A DNA stretch of 64,000 nucleotides, taken from contig DHEF01000039.1 in NCBI GenBank assembly GCA_002399735.1, positions 131,577-195,576 of the forward strand. Direction: 5' to 3'. Source of the DNA: Chitinophagaceae bacterium UBA4857. Lineage in GTDB: Bacteria; Bacteroidota; Bacteroidia; Chitinophagales; Chitinophagaceae. Below are positions 24,601 through 32,199 of this stretch, piece by piece. The notes under the pieces are model-generated. The model worked only from the letters and a program-made list of their open reading frames with translations, made no database searches and was not told the origin of the DNA. Numbering within the stretch: the stretch's first letter is position 1; the number at the start of each line of letters is the position of its first letter. The position numbers and the translations under genes are program-made.

Positions 24601-26296
24601 GGTCAAAGCCATCAACAATCAATACTTTTTGCCCGCCTGTGTTAGATGAACGGGAGTAAGTATCAGATGGGTCACTTTCTGTAATAGGGTCAATACCGTT
24701 ATTTACTACCGATACAATTCTGAAATGATACACATCGCCGGTAGGTGGTACTTTAAAATTTGCAGGATTAAGTGTAACACTCGTAACAGTGGGTGTTAAA
24801 GTGGTTTCATCGGCAGCCAGTGCCCAGTTCGTTAAAGCATCGCTGGTAGCATAATATAAACGGTAACCCAATATACCATTATCATTAGCCTGATGCCAGG
24901 TGGCTGTAACCTGCCCGCTATTTGCATGTGCAGTTACACTGAATAGGTAAGGCAATTTAATAGTTCTTATAGGTTGTGCTGCGGCCACTTTGTTTAAAAA
25001 TACCGACCATCTTTCCGGTGTCATATTCGGACAATCGGTAGCCCTTACATCGCTATGGCCGTATATTCCTTTTTGTTCATTTTCAACACGGCGTACTTTG
25101 GGTATACCCCATCTGTCGCATACATTAGCCGCCAAGTTAGCGGCCGAGTTTAACATGGGCTCGCTATCCCACATAGCCAGGTTAGTGGCCAGCACTTCAT
25201 GTTCTACACCAATGCCTTCGTGGTTGTACAGGTTTACACCTTGCGAAAAAGCCCTTGCCGTTTCGGCTACAACCTGGCCTACCACACCATCCGAATTACG
25301 CACAACATAATGGGCGCTTACGTTGGAGCTACAGTCCTTAAACCAGTTTATGGCCCCTTGGTAAGTACCGGTAGCTACGTAGTGAACAAAATAAAAATTT
25401 ATAGCATTGGGGTTATTTCTGGCAGCAAAATTACAGGTAGTAAAATTGGGTACGGCTAACGGATAATCCACATAATTACTGGTTATTCTTGCTGTTGTAG
25501 CGGGCTTGGTTTCTTCAGGCGAAATAATATCCTGCGGCAGTTGTACATTGCCCGGCTGAATGGTAATAATTTCATTCCACAAGGTTACTGTTTTACTACC
25601 ATGTGTAACTACCTCATAAATACGTACAGCTAGTTCGTGCTGCAATTTATCATCTGTAAGGCCGGTTAATTTTTTCATGGCATCAAACCAATCGGTAGGG
25701 TTGTTACCGGCAGGTTTCCCCTTTTGGTATTTAGCCAATAAAGCTGCCGCAGCCCGTATATTGGTACGGGCATTGTTTTTTATATTATCGGCACTGGTAT
25801 TTAATAAGGCAGCCGCTTCACTTATTTGTTGTACAAACTTGTTTTCAATAATACCCATCACACCCCATGATCCGTAAATGGATGACGATACCTGCGCCCA
25901 GTTACTTTGCACCTGGCCAACAGCCTGCAACAAACTTACCGGTACATTAAACTCGGCAGCCGCCTGGTTAAAATACTTTTGCATAGTAACTACGCTGGGG
26001 TGCGGCCGGTTTAAAAACTCAATCAGCATATCGCTGCCATGGTCGTGACCATGATCGTCGGCTGTAGGATAGTTGCGTTGGGGTTGTGTTAAACGAGCGC
26101 CCAGGTAAGGGGTCATATCACGTTGTAAAAAAACATCGCCATTGGCATGCGTTGTTTTTTTAATAGCGCTTTTTACATACTTTTTGGCAAGCCTTTGCAG
26201 GGAGTCGTCGGTTTGAAATTTAGTAGGTTGCTGGCTAAAACCGTTGAAAAAAAATAGCAATAACAAGCAGGTTACGAGTGTAAAACGTAATCTCAT
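21674..26296 (-). CDS. secreted multidomain cell-wall enzyme: amidase + GHL10 + T9SS sorting domain
   Basis: I start at Met 26296, which begins a signal peptide (MRLRFTLVTCLLLLFFFNGF); the longer frame to 26527 reads through a repeat. In order the ~1540 residues hold: a helical lysozyme/transglycosylase-like region (SLLQAVGQVQSNWAQ, SIYGSWGVMGI); a zinc N-acetylmuramoyl-L-alanine amidase (FVHYVATG, GIGVEHEV, GHSDVRATDCPN); a fibronectin type III domain; a GATase-like/ThuA-like segment (KVLIVDGFDRRNG); a cadherin/Ig-like domain (ILTNDFNYGV, PPSNGTATLNPNGYIIYVAN); a GHL10/DUF187 TIM barrel (LRGSWVSSVSNIDWPS, VDGIHFDDYFYPYAG); another FnIII; and a type-A T9SS C-terminal sorting domain (APNPFKTGI ... 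LAPGVYQVKI). It probably cleaves peptidoglycan at the cell surface. It has its own terminator and lies between the inverted elements L1 and L2. Confidence 0.9.
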   Translation of the reverse strand: MRLRFTLVTCLLLLFFFNGFSQQPTKFQTDDSLQRLAKKYVKSAIKKTTHANGDVFLQRDMTPYLGARLTQPQRNYPTADDHGHDHGSDMLIEFLNRPHPSVVTMQKYFNQAAAEFNVPVSLLQAVGQVQSNWAQVSSSIYGSWGVMGIIENKFVQQISEAAALLNTSADNIKNNARTNIRAAAALLAKYQKGKPAGNNPTDWFDAMKKLTGLTDDKLQHELAVRIYEVVTHGSKTVTLWNEIITIQPGNVQLPQDIISPEETKPATTARITSNYVDYPLAVPNFTTCNFAARNNPNAINFYFVHYVATGTYQGAINWFKDCSSNVSAHYVVRNSDGVVGQVVAETARAFSQGVNLYNHEGIGVEHEVLATNLAMWDSEPMLNSAANLAANVCDRWGIPKVRRVENEQKGIYGHSDVRATDCPNMTPERWSVFLNKVAAAQPIRTIKLPYLFSVTAHANSGQVTATWHQANDNGILGYRLYYATSDALTNWALAADETTLTPTVTSVTLNPANFKVPPTGDVYHFRIVSVVNNGIDPITESDPSDTYSRSSNTGGQKVLIVDGFDRRNGSYTGASHTFTTRYFNALRDNEALQISSAANEKIEDGTISLNNYDIVIWYVGDESSADVVFSTAEKNAIKSFLDNGGKILISGSEIAYNVSRPAAATYDAQFTTTYLRSAYVADGSITYTPATGIAGTPFEGLNIPFGITYVEDFPDAINATNGGINILDYAVADRRGGVAYKGNFNSTTPGTVIFLSFTLETAAQNSMTAFMDKALAYFAAPYAPQAMNDVVSAQSGVPQHISILTNDFNYGVAIDTAAIVITTPPSNGTATLNPNGYIIYVANDAFTGTDNFSYQIKNKGGQLSNIATVTITVTNPCGSQEAEPDPNRPKRELRGSWVSSVSNIDWPSSRTLTTAQQQAELIKILDSLQATNINTVFLQVRPEADALYASTIEPWSYWLTNAQGTAPNPLWDPLQFAIDAAHARGMELHAWLNPFRAKQSTPTLAANHVVNQHPDWTFVSGTITMLNPGMPQVRKYITDVVADIAGRYNVDGIHFDDYFYPYAGMTGQDNATYAANNPGNISNINDWRRDNINRLIAQVYDTIQQINTTASRNVIFGVSPFGIWKSGTPAGITGTSSFSSIYCDPIAWLQAGKVDYIAPQLYWKITGAQDYAALSQWWNDQGALYNRYIYPGLALYKMTDDNNWAGTEIENQIALNKAASRNQVKGQILFSNRQLMSNAKNIKSLLQNNHYQYKALNPIMTWKEMVCPNPPTGLRISNDTLYWNAPDAAADGDLAKKYVVYRFTNEAQALTQANNSKHIHAIVAGTQVYVPKPSGTGNGNYYVVSSVDKNNNESNVSAGTTYTLPVVGLQLNVVLNGHVAELDWTTESETNSSYFAVERSTDSVNFKRLTSVAAAGISATPSQYNSTNVLNTIGVYHYRIRFVSTNGTVTYSNIVTVRYGANYENILVAPNPFKTGITIYNLQNAQTVQLLNMSGQTLITQQVTGQSSHRLDAPSLAPGVYQVKITFANKKTTVVKVVKL

Positions 26297-26473
26297 AGCA
26301 ATGTGTTGGGGTTTATTAAGGGAATAATAACGTGATGAATATACGCCAAAAAACGCAAAACGCATGATGTATTTTACGCATATACTTGCAAAAACCTGCA
26401 TTTGATAAGCGTTTTCTGCACTCCAGCTTCTCTTTTTTGACGGATAGCTATAAACGATCGAGTTTGTTTTATT

Positions 26474-26582
26474 GGGGCTGTGGGCAGTAGTAACTTCGGT
26501 TGGCAGCAGTCCACCGCCCGTCTGCAATACCCGCCTTTAAGGGCGGGCATTTACGCCTAAGCGGTGCAGCCTTTGGTCTTTA
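26474..26582 (-). repeat. dispersed structured repeat, family C, copy 2
   Basis: This is the best partner of 3672-3787 in inverse orientation: AGACCAAAGGCTGCACCGC, GGGCGGTGGACTGCTG and CAGCCCC are shared. The central stem is CCGCC-cttaaa-GGCGG instead of CCGGC-cttaaa-GCCGG, a compensatory change that supports a real structure. It overlaps the spurious upstream extension of the amidase gene. Confidence 0.8.
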
Positions 26583-26610
26583 TATTTTTAATGGGCAGGG
26601 GTGTATTGTT

Positions 26611-26708
26611 CTAACAACAATACAAAAAGTATAATGATAATACGTTGGTTTCCAGCAGCTGTTTTTTGTTGTATATTGTGAGTGGTAACGCCAATATAGG
26701 TGTTGGGC
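26611..26708 (+). repeat. array-start element L2
   Basis: It runs from CTAACAACAATACAAAAAG through TATAATGATAATACGTTGG, TTTTTTGTTGTATATTGTGA and GGTAACGCCAATATAGGTG, and ends with GTTGGGC (26702-26708). GTTGGGC is the exact complement of GCCCAAC at 29668-29674, the left end of the next separator. It is the inverted partner of L1 and heads the plus-strand cassette array. Confidence 0.75.
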
Positions 26709-26728
26709 ATCATGCAAAAAGACTCTAA

Positions 26729-27385
26729 ATGACAAAATTCCTATTTATATCGACATTACTACAAGTCCTACCTAAACAGGTAGACACAACAACTGTAATA
26801 ATTACTGCATTGATAACATTTGCAACATCTTTACTAACTGCATATTTTACGACGCTTAAAACTATACGGACTGAAAAAGACAAAATAAATTCTAATACAC
26901 AATTAGCATATTCTAATAAAATACTCGATAAAAGACTGGAGGTGTATCCTCAATTTTATTCTTTAATAAGCGATATAGCTAAGAAATTATTTTATGACTC
27001 TTGTACATTTGAAGACTTGCAGGAATTTCAAAAAAACTTAGACGCTCTTGATTCAAAGTATGTAATATTCTTTAGTAGCTTATCTACTGCTGAAATGGGC
27101 AATTTAAGAAGGTTGCTAAGAAATATTATTAAACTAAAAACATACCCATTGATTGATGAAACGAAAACTCATTTTTTTCAAGCATTGGGGAATGTGGAAA
27201 ATTCATTAAAGCAAGATATTGGTATTTATATAGTTGAATTCGATGACCCTGAAAGAAAAATAGACACCTACTCTTACCAGAATGTGAATAGACAAACCGA
27301 ATTAAGAAGAGTAAAAAATAAAAAAAGATTTTCTGGCATTAGAAAATTGTTTAAAATTCTGAAAAGAGAAAATCGAACAAATTGA
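26729..27385 (+). CDS. hypothetical protein with one TM helix (cassette gene)
   Basis: The 218-residue protein has a single TM helix near the N-terminus (TTVIITALITFATSLLTAYF) followed by a long helical cytosolic region with RTEKDKINSNTQLAYSNKILDKRLEVYPQFY and a basic C-terminus. The layout resembles the protein at 56390-56878, which also sits in a cassette-like unit (TM, then KxxDILYTNRLSAFKEV). I know no function. It begins 21 bp after the end of element L2 and precedes the glycosyltransferase gene by 10 bp. Confidence 0.75.
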   Translation: MTKFLFISTLLQVLPKQVDTTTVIITALITFATSLLTAYFTTLKTIRTEKDKINSNTQLAYSNKILDKRLEVYPQFYSLISDIAKKLFYDSCTFEDLQEFQKNLDALDSKYVIFFSSLSTAEMGNLRRLLRNIIKLKTYPLIDETKTHFFQALGNVENSLKQDIGIYIVEFDDPERKIDTYSYQNVNRQTELRRVKNKKRFSGIRKLFKILKRENRTN

Positions 27386-27395
27386 ATTTGTAATC

Positions 27396-28478
27396 ATGAA
27401 CCATGTACTCATTATTTCAACAAAAATTGGAGGTATAAATACGATAACAAGTGAGATTACAAAGCATTTAAAATCAATAGGTCTCGAAGTAACGGTATTA
27501 TATTTTGAAGAAATAACTAGTAAAACCCTATTACACATTCTGACAAAATGGTATTTAAAACCAATCCCAAAGATTTTCCATTGGTGGAGTATATTATATA
27601 AGTATGCAGGAATTTATCCATTGTTTTTCAATTCTCTTCAAAAAGTAATAAAAAATCCAAAAAGAATATATCCAGGGGCTTTTGATGTGGTTTCTTTGAG
27701 AAAACCAGACCATATTATCGCAACATCATTTTTCCCTTCTTTTGTTATACAGCATTTGGTTCATTACTTTTCTTTACAAACGAAGACCCATGCAATAATT
27801 ACTAATTTTGACTTCCCAAAATTTTGGTCAAAGTCCTTCGATTATTACTATGTTCCTAACAAAGAAATATTAGAAATAGGAAAATCCAATGGATATGAGG
27901 GAAACAAATTGATTATACAAAACATACCAATAAGTCGACATGTCGTTATAAAAGAAAAAATGAATCTACCTAAAAAAAGTATTCTTTTTTTAGGAGGGTC
28001 TTTGGGTTTAAATATTTCTATTCAAAAAATTAAAGTGGCATCTAATACAGACTATGAAATTATAGTTGTTTGCGGGGAAAACAAAAAAACATATAACAGA
28101 ATATCTAAACTCTTTGGCAAGAAAATAAAATGTTTTCAAACATTATCTAGCGAAGAGCTGTACTTGTTGTATGAAACATGTGTCTGTGTTGTAACAAAGG
28201 CAGGCACACTAACATTAGCCGAAGCCGCTTTTCGAAAGATACCTATTATTTTAAGTTCAAGTCTTGAAGGTCATGAACGAAAAAATGCAAATTTTTTGAT
28301 AGATAGGAATGCATGTATGAAAGGGTTTAAAATAACGGATTTTAAAAAAGCACTTACTGATTTATCCGACCTATCTATCATCACACCGATTGTAAATGCT
28401 GCTTACAATTTATTTAATCCTGACATTAACAATAGTATTTTAAAACCAGTTTTATATGTGGACAAAAGAATTTCTTAG
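27396..28478 (+). CDS. GT28/MGDG-synthase-like glycosyltransferase (cassette gene)
   Basis: The 360-residue protein has a GT-B layout. The N-terminus MNHVLIISTKIGGINTITSE is the first Rossmann strand and acceptor loop; the C-terminal half has ILFLGGSLGLN and the nucleotide-sugar motif CVVTKAGTLTLAEAAFRKIPIIL, as in MurG, MGDG synthase and YpfP-type enzymes. These transfer sugars from UDP-sugars to lipids or other acceptors. The donor and acceptor cannot be read from the sequence. It overlaps the radical SAM gene by 23 bp, so the two are translationally coupled. Codons are AT-rich compared with the flanking chromosome. Confidence 0.8.
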   Translation: MNHVLIISTKIGGINTITSEITKHLKSIGLEVTVLYFEEITSKTLLHILTKWYLKPIPKIFHWWSILYKYAGIYPLFFNSLQKVIKNPKRIYPGAFDVVSLRKPDHIIATSFFPSFVIQHLVHYFSLQTKTHAIITNFDFPKFWSKSFDYYYVPNKEILEIGKSNGYEGNKLIIQNIPISRHVVIKEKMNLPKKSILFLGGSLGLNISIQKIKVASNTDYEIIVVCGENKKTYNRISKLFGKKIKCFQTLSSEELYLLYETCVCVVTKAGTLTLAEAAFRKIPIILSSSLEGHERKNANFLIDRNACMKGFKITDFKKALTDLSDLSIITPIVNAAYNLFNPDINNSILKPVLYVDKRIS

Positions 28479-29640
28479 TGAAGAGCAGTTAGCTTTTTAC
28501 AAACTTCATCCTTGGTATTATCAAGAGTTTGAAAAATTTTCTATACACACAAAAGAAATCATAGAAAGCTATAAAAATGGAAATCTAAAGAACGACAACA
28601 GGCTTCCGCCGTATATAGGAATTTCACTCACTTATAAGTGTAATTTACATTGCCAAATGTGTTTTCAAAACGACCGAACTAAGTACACTAATGAAATCAC
28701 CACTAAGAGATTAAATGAAATTTCAGATGAAATAGCTTCTTGGGGTAATAAGCCTTGGATAACGCTTTGGGGTGGTGAACCACTGTTAAATAGGGATTTT
28801 AGAAATATTTACTTGCAATTTCAAAATTCTGCGGGGGTATTAACTGTTCTCACGAACGGAATTTTATTGCGATATTATTTTGATTTAATAGGTGATATGA
28901 ATTTCCAAACTGTTTGGGTCGTATCTATTGATGGAACCGAAGCTATTCATGATGACATTAGAGGTAAAAAAGGCAGCTTTAGAAAAACATTAGACAATTT
29001 AAAGGAAGCTGTTAAAATTAGAGAAAGAACTAAATCTAAAAATGTTTTTGGAGTTCAAATAACTATTACAAAAAAAAATATTGAGAGCATATCAGAATTA
29101 TGCGAAACATTAATTACTATTGGCGTGGATTGGATAGTTCTAAATCATCTTTGGTTTCTAAACTATGTTGAATCTGAAAACTACAAAAAAGAACTACTTG
29201 ATTTCGATTTTTTAGAAGTTTCAAAAACCATCTCATCAGATGGTTTTGTCTTGGATAATTCCTTAATACCAGACCCCATCTTAGTTAAAAAAGTGATTGA
29301 CGAATGTAAACAAAAATCAAAGCATGGTACCTTGATTTGGTCAATGCCAAACTATGACTCATCGGAAACCAATTCTCACTATAACAAAGATAAGCCGCAA
29401 AAGCAAGCCATAAGTTGCTACAAAAATCTTGTTAAAATGGATATAGACGTTGATGGGAGTGTTGTAGGATGTAAGCAATTTCCTGATTTAACATATGGTA
29501 ATATAACAAACAATTCATTGAAAACAGTATGGCTAAATAATCTAAGGTTTCAAATGGAGGACAAAATAATTGATTCACAAGGGCTTTCAATATGCCACAT
29601 GTGTCCTGACAAAGCTCTTTCAAAGGCATATCAAGAATAA
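28456..29640 (+). CDS. radical SAM/SPASM-domain protein (cassette gene)
   Basis: The 394-residue protein binds a [4Fe-4S] cluster through CNLHCQMC (Cys62, Cys66, Cys69) after TYK. It has TLWGGEPLLNRDF, VVSIDGTEAIHDDIRG and LTNGILLRYY, typical of the radical SAM barrel, and a C-terminal SPASM region (CYKNLVKMDIDVDGSVVGCKQFPDLTYGN, CHMCPD). Such enzymes often modify peptides or act as glycolipid/peptide maturases. No precursor peptide is evident. It overlaps the glycosyltransferase gene by 23 bp and ends 28 bp before an attC-like site, making this the only three-gene cassette. Confidence 0.9.
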   Translation: MWTKEFLSEEQLAFYKLHPWYYQEFEKFSIHTKEIIESYKNGNLKNDNRLPPYIGISLTYKCNLHCQMCFQNDRTKYTNEITTKRLNEISDEIASWGNKPWITLWGGEPLLNRDFRNIYLQFQNSAGVLTVLTNGILLRYYFDLIGDMNFQTVWVVSIDGTEAIHDDIRGKKGSFRKTLDNLKEAVKIRERTKSKNVFGVQITITKKNIESISELCETLITIGVDWIVLNHLWFLNYVESENYKKELLDFDFLEVSKTISSDGFVLDNSLIPDPILVKKVIDECKQKSKHGTLIWSMPNYDSSETNSHYNKDKPQKQAISCYKNLVKMDIDVDGSVVGCKQFPDLTYGNITNNSLKTVWLNNLRFQMEDKIIDSQGLSICHMCPDKALSKAYQE

Positions 29641-29667
29641 GAACTCTTCACGAACACATGCACGAAC

Positions 29668-29862
29668 GCCCAACATTGGGTTTTATGCAAGTTGGGCTTA
29701 ACCATATAACATCAGCTATTTGCAAATCCCAGCTTCAGTTCCGGCAGGAGAATAACTATCAGCTTTTGTACTTAACTTCAACAATATATTTTCAATCAGC
29801 AGCGGCCATCGGCAGACGGAATACTAATTCCCAACCTGCATAAAGCCCTGTTCGTTGCCTGC
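29668..29862 (+). repeat. attC-like site A
   Basis: The left end GCCCAAC (29668-29674) complements GTTGGGC at 26702. The stem arms GGGTTTTATGCA (29678-29689) and TGCATAAAGCCC (29837-29848) pair at 11 of 12 with one wobble, and the pairing continues with GTTGGG/CCCAAC. Unequal unpaired spacers (ATT and TGTTC) follow, as in attC sites. The right end is GTTGCCTGC (29854-29862). The inner part shares long blocks with site B (32697-32895), e.g. CAAATCCCAGCTTCAGTTCC. Confidence 0.8.
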
Positions 29863-29885
29863 AAGCGTACTGAGCAAATTCAACT

Positions 29886-30557
29886 ATGACATACAAATTA
29901 GAGAAAAAAATATGGACTGACGACGACTTTGATCAAATGGGTTGGCATGACTGCAACATATACAAGGTTCGTTTGACAGAAGATTTAGAATTGGATATTG
30001 ATTACATTTTGCAATGGAATGAGCCAGATCTTGAAGGGCTACCTTTTACATTTTGGATTGCGCCTGCAACCTTAGTTTTTAAACAAGTAAAAGACTTGAC
30101 ATTAGAGTTTTCAATAGGATATGAAGATGCATTTGAGATAGAAGACATTGAAAGAGATGACCAACAGTTGTGGACTATCATAACTCGGCACGGAGACTTT
30201 CAATTCACGTGTGAAGGTTTCGAACAATTTATCAGACAAGACCCTTTCTTTGAATTTGGACAGACAATTTCTTATCAAAGACGTAACGAACATAGTTTAG
30301 AGAGGACGACTAATCAAGAGAATCTTCTACGAAATAGAGAAGACGTTTTAGCACAAAGAGAAAGAGAATTGGAGCATTACGAAAATGTAAAAAAGCGACA
30401 TTTAAAACGAAAGGAGCTAACCGAATTAATAAAGGCAAGAGAAAACAATGAAGTTGACTTAAAGACCTACCTAATAAAGAAAAAGGAAATTAACGACTAC
30501 ATCTTTTCATACGACTTTTTTCTAAAAGGTACAGAATTTGAAAGTTGGGGCGTTTGA
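29886..30557 (+). CDS. conserved hypothetical protein with C-terminal coiled coil (cassette gene)
   Basis: The 223-residue protein has an N-terminal beta-rich domain (MGWHDCNIYKVRLTEDLELD, IDYILQWNEP, FTFWIAPATLVFKQVKDL) and a C-terminal charged helix (RNREDVLAQRERELEHYENVKKRHLKRKELTELI). The WHD-x(n)-DIDYI-x(n)-FWxAPATLVF pattern looks like a family of small conserved cytoplasmic proteins, possibly immunity-like, but I cannot name it. It is the only gene between attC-like sites A and C. Confidence 0.7.
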   Translation: MTYKLEKKIWTDDDFDQMGWHDCNIYKVRLTEDLELDIDYILQWNEPDLEGLPFTFWIAPATLVFKQVKDLTLEFSIGYEDAFEIEDIERDDQQLWTIITRHGDFQFTCEGFEQFIRQDPFFEFGQTISYQRRNEHSLERTTNQENLLRNREDVLAQRERELEHYENVKKRHLKRKELTELIKARENNEVDLKTYLIKKKEINDYIFSYDFFLKGTEFESWGV

Positions 30558-30567
30558 CAAACGCCAG

Positions 30568-30697
30568 CAGGCAACCTGGGTTTTCTACTATGCTGGCAGA
30601 AGAATAAAACATCAACTGCAAACCGCTTATCAGCTTTAGTCCCAGCAAACGAATCACAGAATATCAGCACAGCAGAAAGCCCTTAACCGTTGCATGC
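30568..30697 (+). repeat. attC-like site C
   Basis: The left end GCAGGCAAC (30568-30576) is the exact 9-nt complement of GTTGCCTGC at 29854-29862. The arms GGGTTTTCTACTATGCTG (30579-30596) and CAGCACAGCAGAAAGCCC (30665-30682) pair at 15 of 18. The right end is GTTGCATGC (30689-30697). Confidence 0.82.
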
Positions 30698-30753
30698 AAT
30701 TTGCAGACACCAAAATATTCCAAGATTGACATTTTTAACCCTGTAACATTAAT

Positions 30754-31209
30754 ATGACTTTTAAAAGACAGATACTTTTACTCTTAGTTATTTTATCGGT
30801 TTATATAAAGACAAATGGACAAGTTGCACCGCCGCCAATGGCTATGCCAACTGACAGTAGCACTTTATTGGTTGACAAAATAATCGAGGTAACAAATCAT
30901 GAAAAATATTTTACAGACTACTGTACAAAAAAAGTCATGACTTATGCCAAAGAAAATGGCTGGACGCAGGACAAAACTACAGAAATCTTAAGTAGCATAA
31001 AATTCAAGTATTACAATTCGACAATTTATAATTCTTATGCTTTTTACACCACAACTCAATTGACAAAACTGTTAGACGCATTGACTGAACTTACCAAGAC
31101 TTCTAAAAGCAGTCAAGTATTTATATTGACAAATCAAATGATGCAGAGTAATCTTGATTTATTTGTGAAAAGCGTTATTGAAGGAAAGTATGTAATCAAG
31201 ATCAAATAA
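30754..31209 (+). CDS. secreted hypothetical protein (cassette gene)
   Basis: The 151-residue protein begins with a clear signal peptide (RQILLLLVILSVYIKTNGQ) and continues with a mostly helical mature part (TDSSTLLVDKIIEVTNHEKYFTDYCTKKVMTYAKENGW, LTKLLDALTELTKTSK). No family is recognised. It is the single gene between attC-like sites C and D and stops 4 bp before the left end of D. Confidence 0.75.
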   Translation: MTFKRQILLLLVILSVYIKTNGQVAPPPMAMPTDSSTLLVDKIIEVTNHEKYFTDYCTKKVMTYAKENGWTQDKTTEILSSIKFKYYNSTIYNSYAFYTTTQLTKLLDALTELTKTSKSSQVFILTNQMMQSNLDLFVKSVIEGKYVIKIK

Positions 31210-31212
31210 ACT

Positions 31213-31415
31213 GCATGCAACAAACGGTTTGGCGGCAGTCGGGGAGACAAGAATATGTTCTCAACTTCAGTTCGCTAATCAGCTTTTGTTCCAGCTTGAC
31301 GGAACGCTATTGAACATTTGTACTAAACATCAACTTTTGTATCTTTATTCAGCTTCGGTTGTCGGCTGACGTATTTCAAATGCCCACCCGACCGCCAAGC
31401 CAAAACCGTTAGAGG
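31213..31415 (+). repeat. attC-like site D
   Basis: The left end GCATGCAAC (31213-31221) is the exact 9-nt complement of GTTGCATGC at 30689-30697. The arms TTGGCGG-cag-TCGGG (31229-31243) and CCCGACCGCCAA (31387-31398) pair perfectly apart from a 3-nt bulge on one side, like the extrahelical bases of attC. The right end is GTTAGAGG (31408-31415). Confidence 0.8.
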
Positions 31416-31442
31416 TCAGCTTATCGAACAACCTTCAAACGA

Positions 31443-32003
31443 ATGACATTTTTATACACAGCAAGAGGCACATATGACAAGACTTATGACGAAGACGGAA
31501 TGTCGTGGGACAAATATATTGAGTGGTCTAAATTGACACATTTGACAGAACTTGTTTCGCTTGACGGAATGCTAAATGAGATTTTAGTTGAGCCAGATTA
31601 TGACAATGCAGACGATTGGAATTTTATTCACGTAGTAGAACAATATCAAACAGGATTTTTTACGACACTTGACTTTGTATTTAAGCGACTAAAAGCTAAA
31701 GCTAAATTTAATCTTTTGGCGGTTATATTAGAGCCAGACCAAGACTGTAATAACATAAATATTGACAATTATGAGTTTGTCGGTTACGACTTATTAGATC
31801 AAGACTTTAGTATTAGTGCTTTGACAAATTGTGGTGGTTTTGACGAGACATTTTTACCAACAGACTTAAACGACAAAGGGCTTATTGACGACTTTTCAAT
31901 ATCGTATGACATAAAAAAGCGACTTTTAGAAAACAACCCAGACGAACATCACGCAGACACAAATGTAATTGCAGTTTGGCGACACAAAACAATTGGACGA
32001 TGA
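31443..32003 (+). CDS. hypothetical acidic protein (cassette gene)
   Basis: The 186-residue protein is acidic, has no signal or TM segment, and contains MTFLYTARGTYDKTYDEDGM, LTHLTELVSLDGMLNEILVE, EDWNFIHVVEQYQTGFFTTLDFV-like and FVGYDLLDQDFSISALTNCGGF. Two repeats of a sheet-helix pattern suggest a small cytosolic binding or immunity-type protein, but I cannot assign it. It is the single gene between attC-like sites D and E. Confidence 0.7.
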   Translation: MTFLYTARGTYDKTYDEDGMSWDKYIEWSKLTHLTELVSLDGMLNEILVEPDYDNADDWNFIHVVEQYQTGFFTTLDFVFKRLKAKAKFNLLAVILEPDQDCNNINIDNYEFVGYDLLDQDFSISALTNCGGFDETFLPTDLNDKGLIDDFSISYDIKKRLLENNPDEHHADTNVIAVWRHKTIGR

Positions 32004-32033
32004 AAGAAAACCATATTGACAAAAAAAGCCGAA

Positions 32034-32168
32034 CCGCTAAGAGGATATTTGCAATAGTGCGACTTGATGTTAAATGCTCAACTTCAGTAATTCTATTTAA
32101 CTTTAGTACAAAACTCAACTGACGGAACGCTATTGCCGTACTATCGCAAATACCTAATCCGTTAGCTG
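32034..32168 (+). repeat. attC-like site E
   Basis: The left end CCGCTAAG (32034-32041) complements GTTAGAGG (31408) at only 6 of 8. The arms TATTTGCAATAGTGCG (32046-32061) and CGTACTATCGCAAATA (32137-32152) pair at 14 of 16. The right end is GTTAGCTG (32161-32168). The flank AAAAGCCGAACCGCTAA is shared with the minus-strand sites H and I. Confidence 0.75.
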
Positions 32169-32199
32169 TCATTTACAGACAAGCTATTCATATAGAAAT

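Noticed and set aside
26297..26527. Upstream 77-codon extension of the amidase/GHL10 gene
   Set aside because: The extension reads through family C repeat copy 2, while Met 26296 begins a clean signal peptide.
29658..29843. Open frame within attC-like site A
   Set aside because: It lies wholly inside the inverted-repeat element and shares its sequence with site B where the frame is broken.
31408..32041. Perfect complementarity for the cassette between sites D and E
   Set aside because: GTTAGAGG and CCGCTAAG agree at only 6 of 8 positions; listed as degenerate rather than as support.
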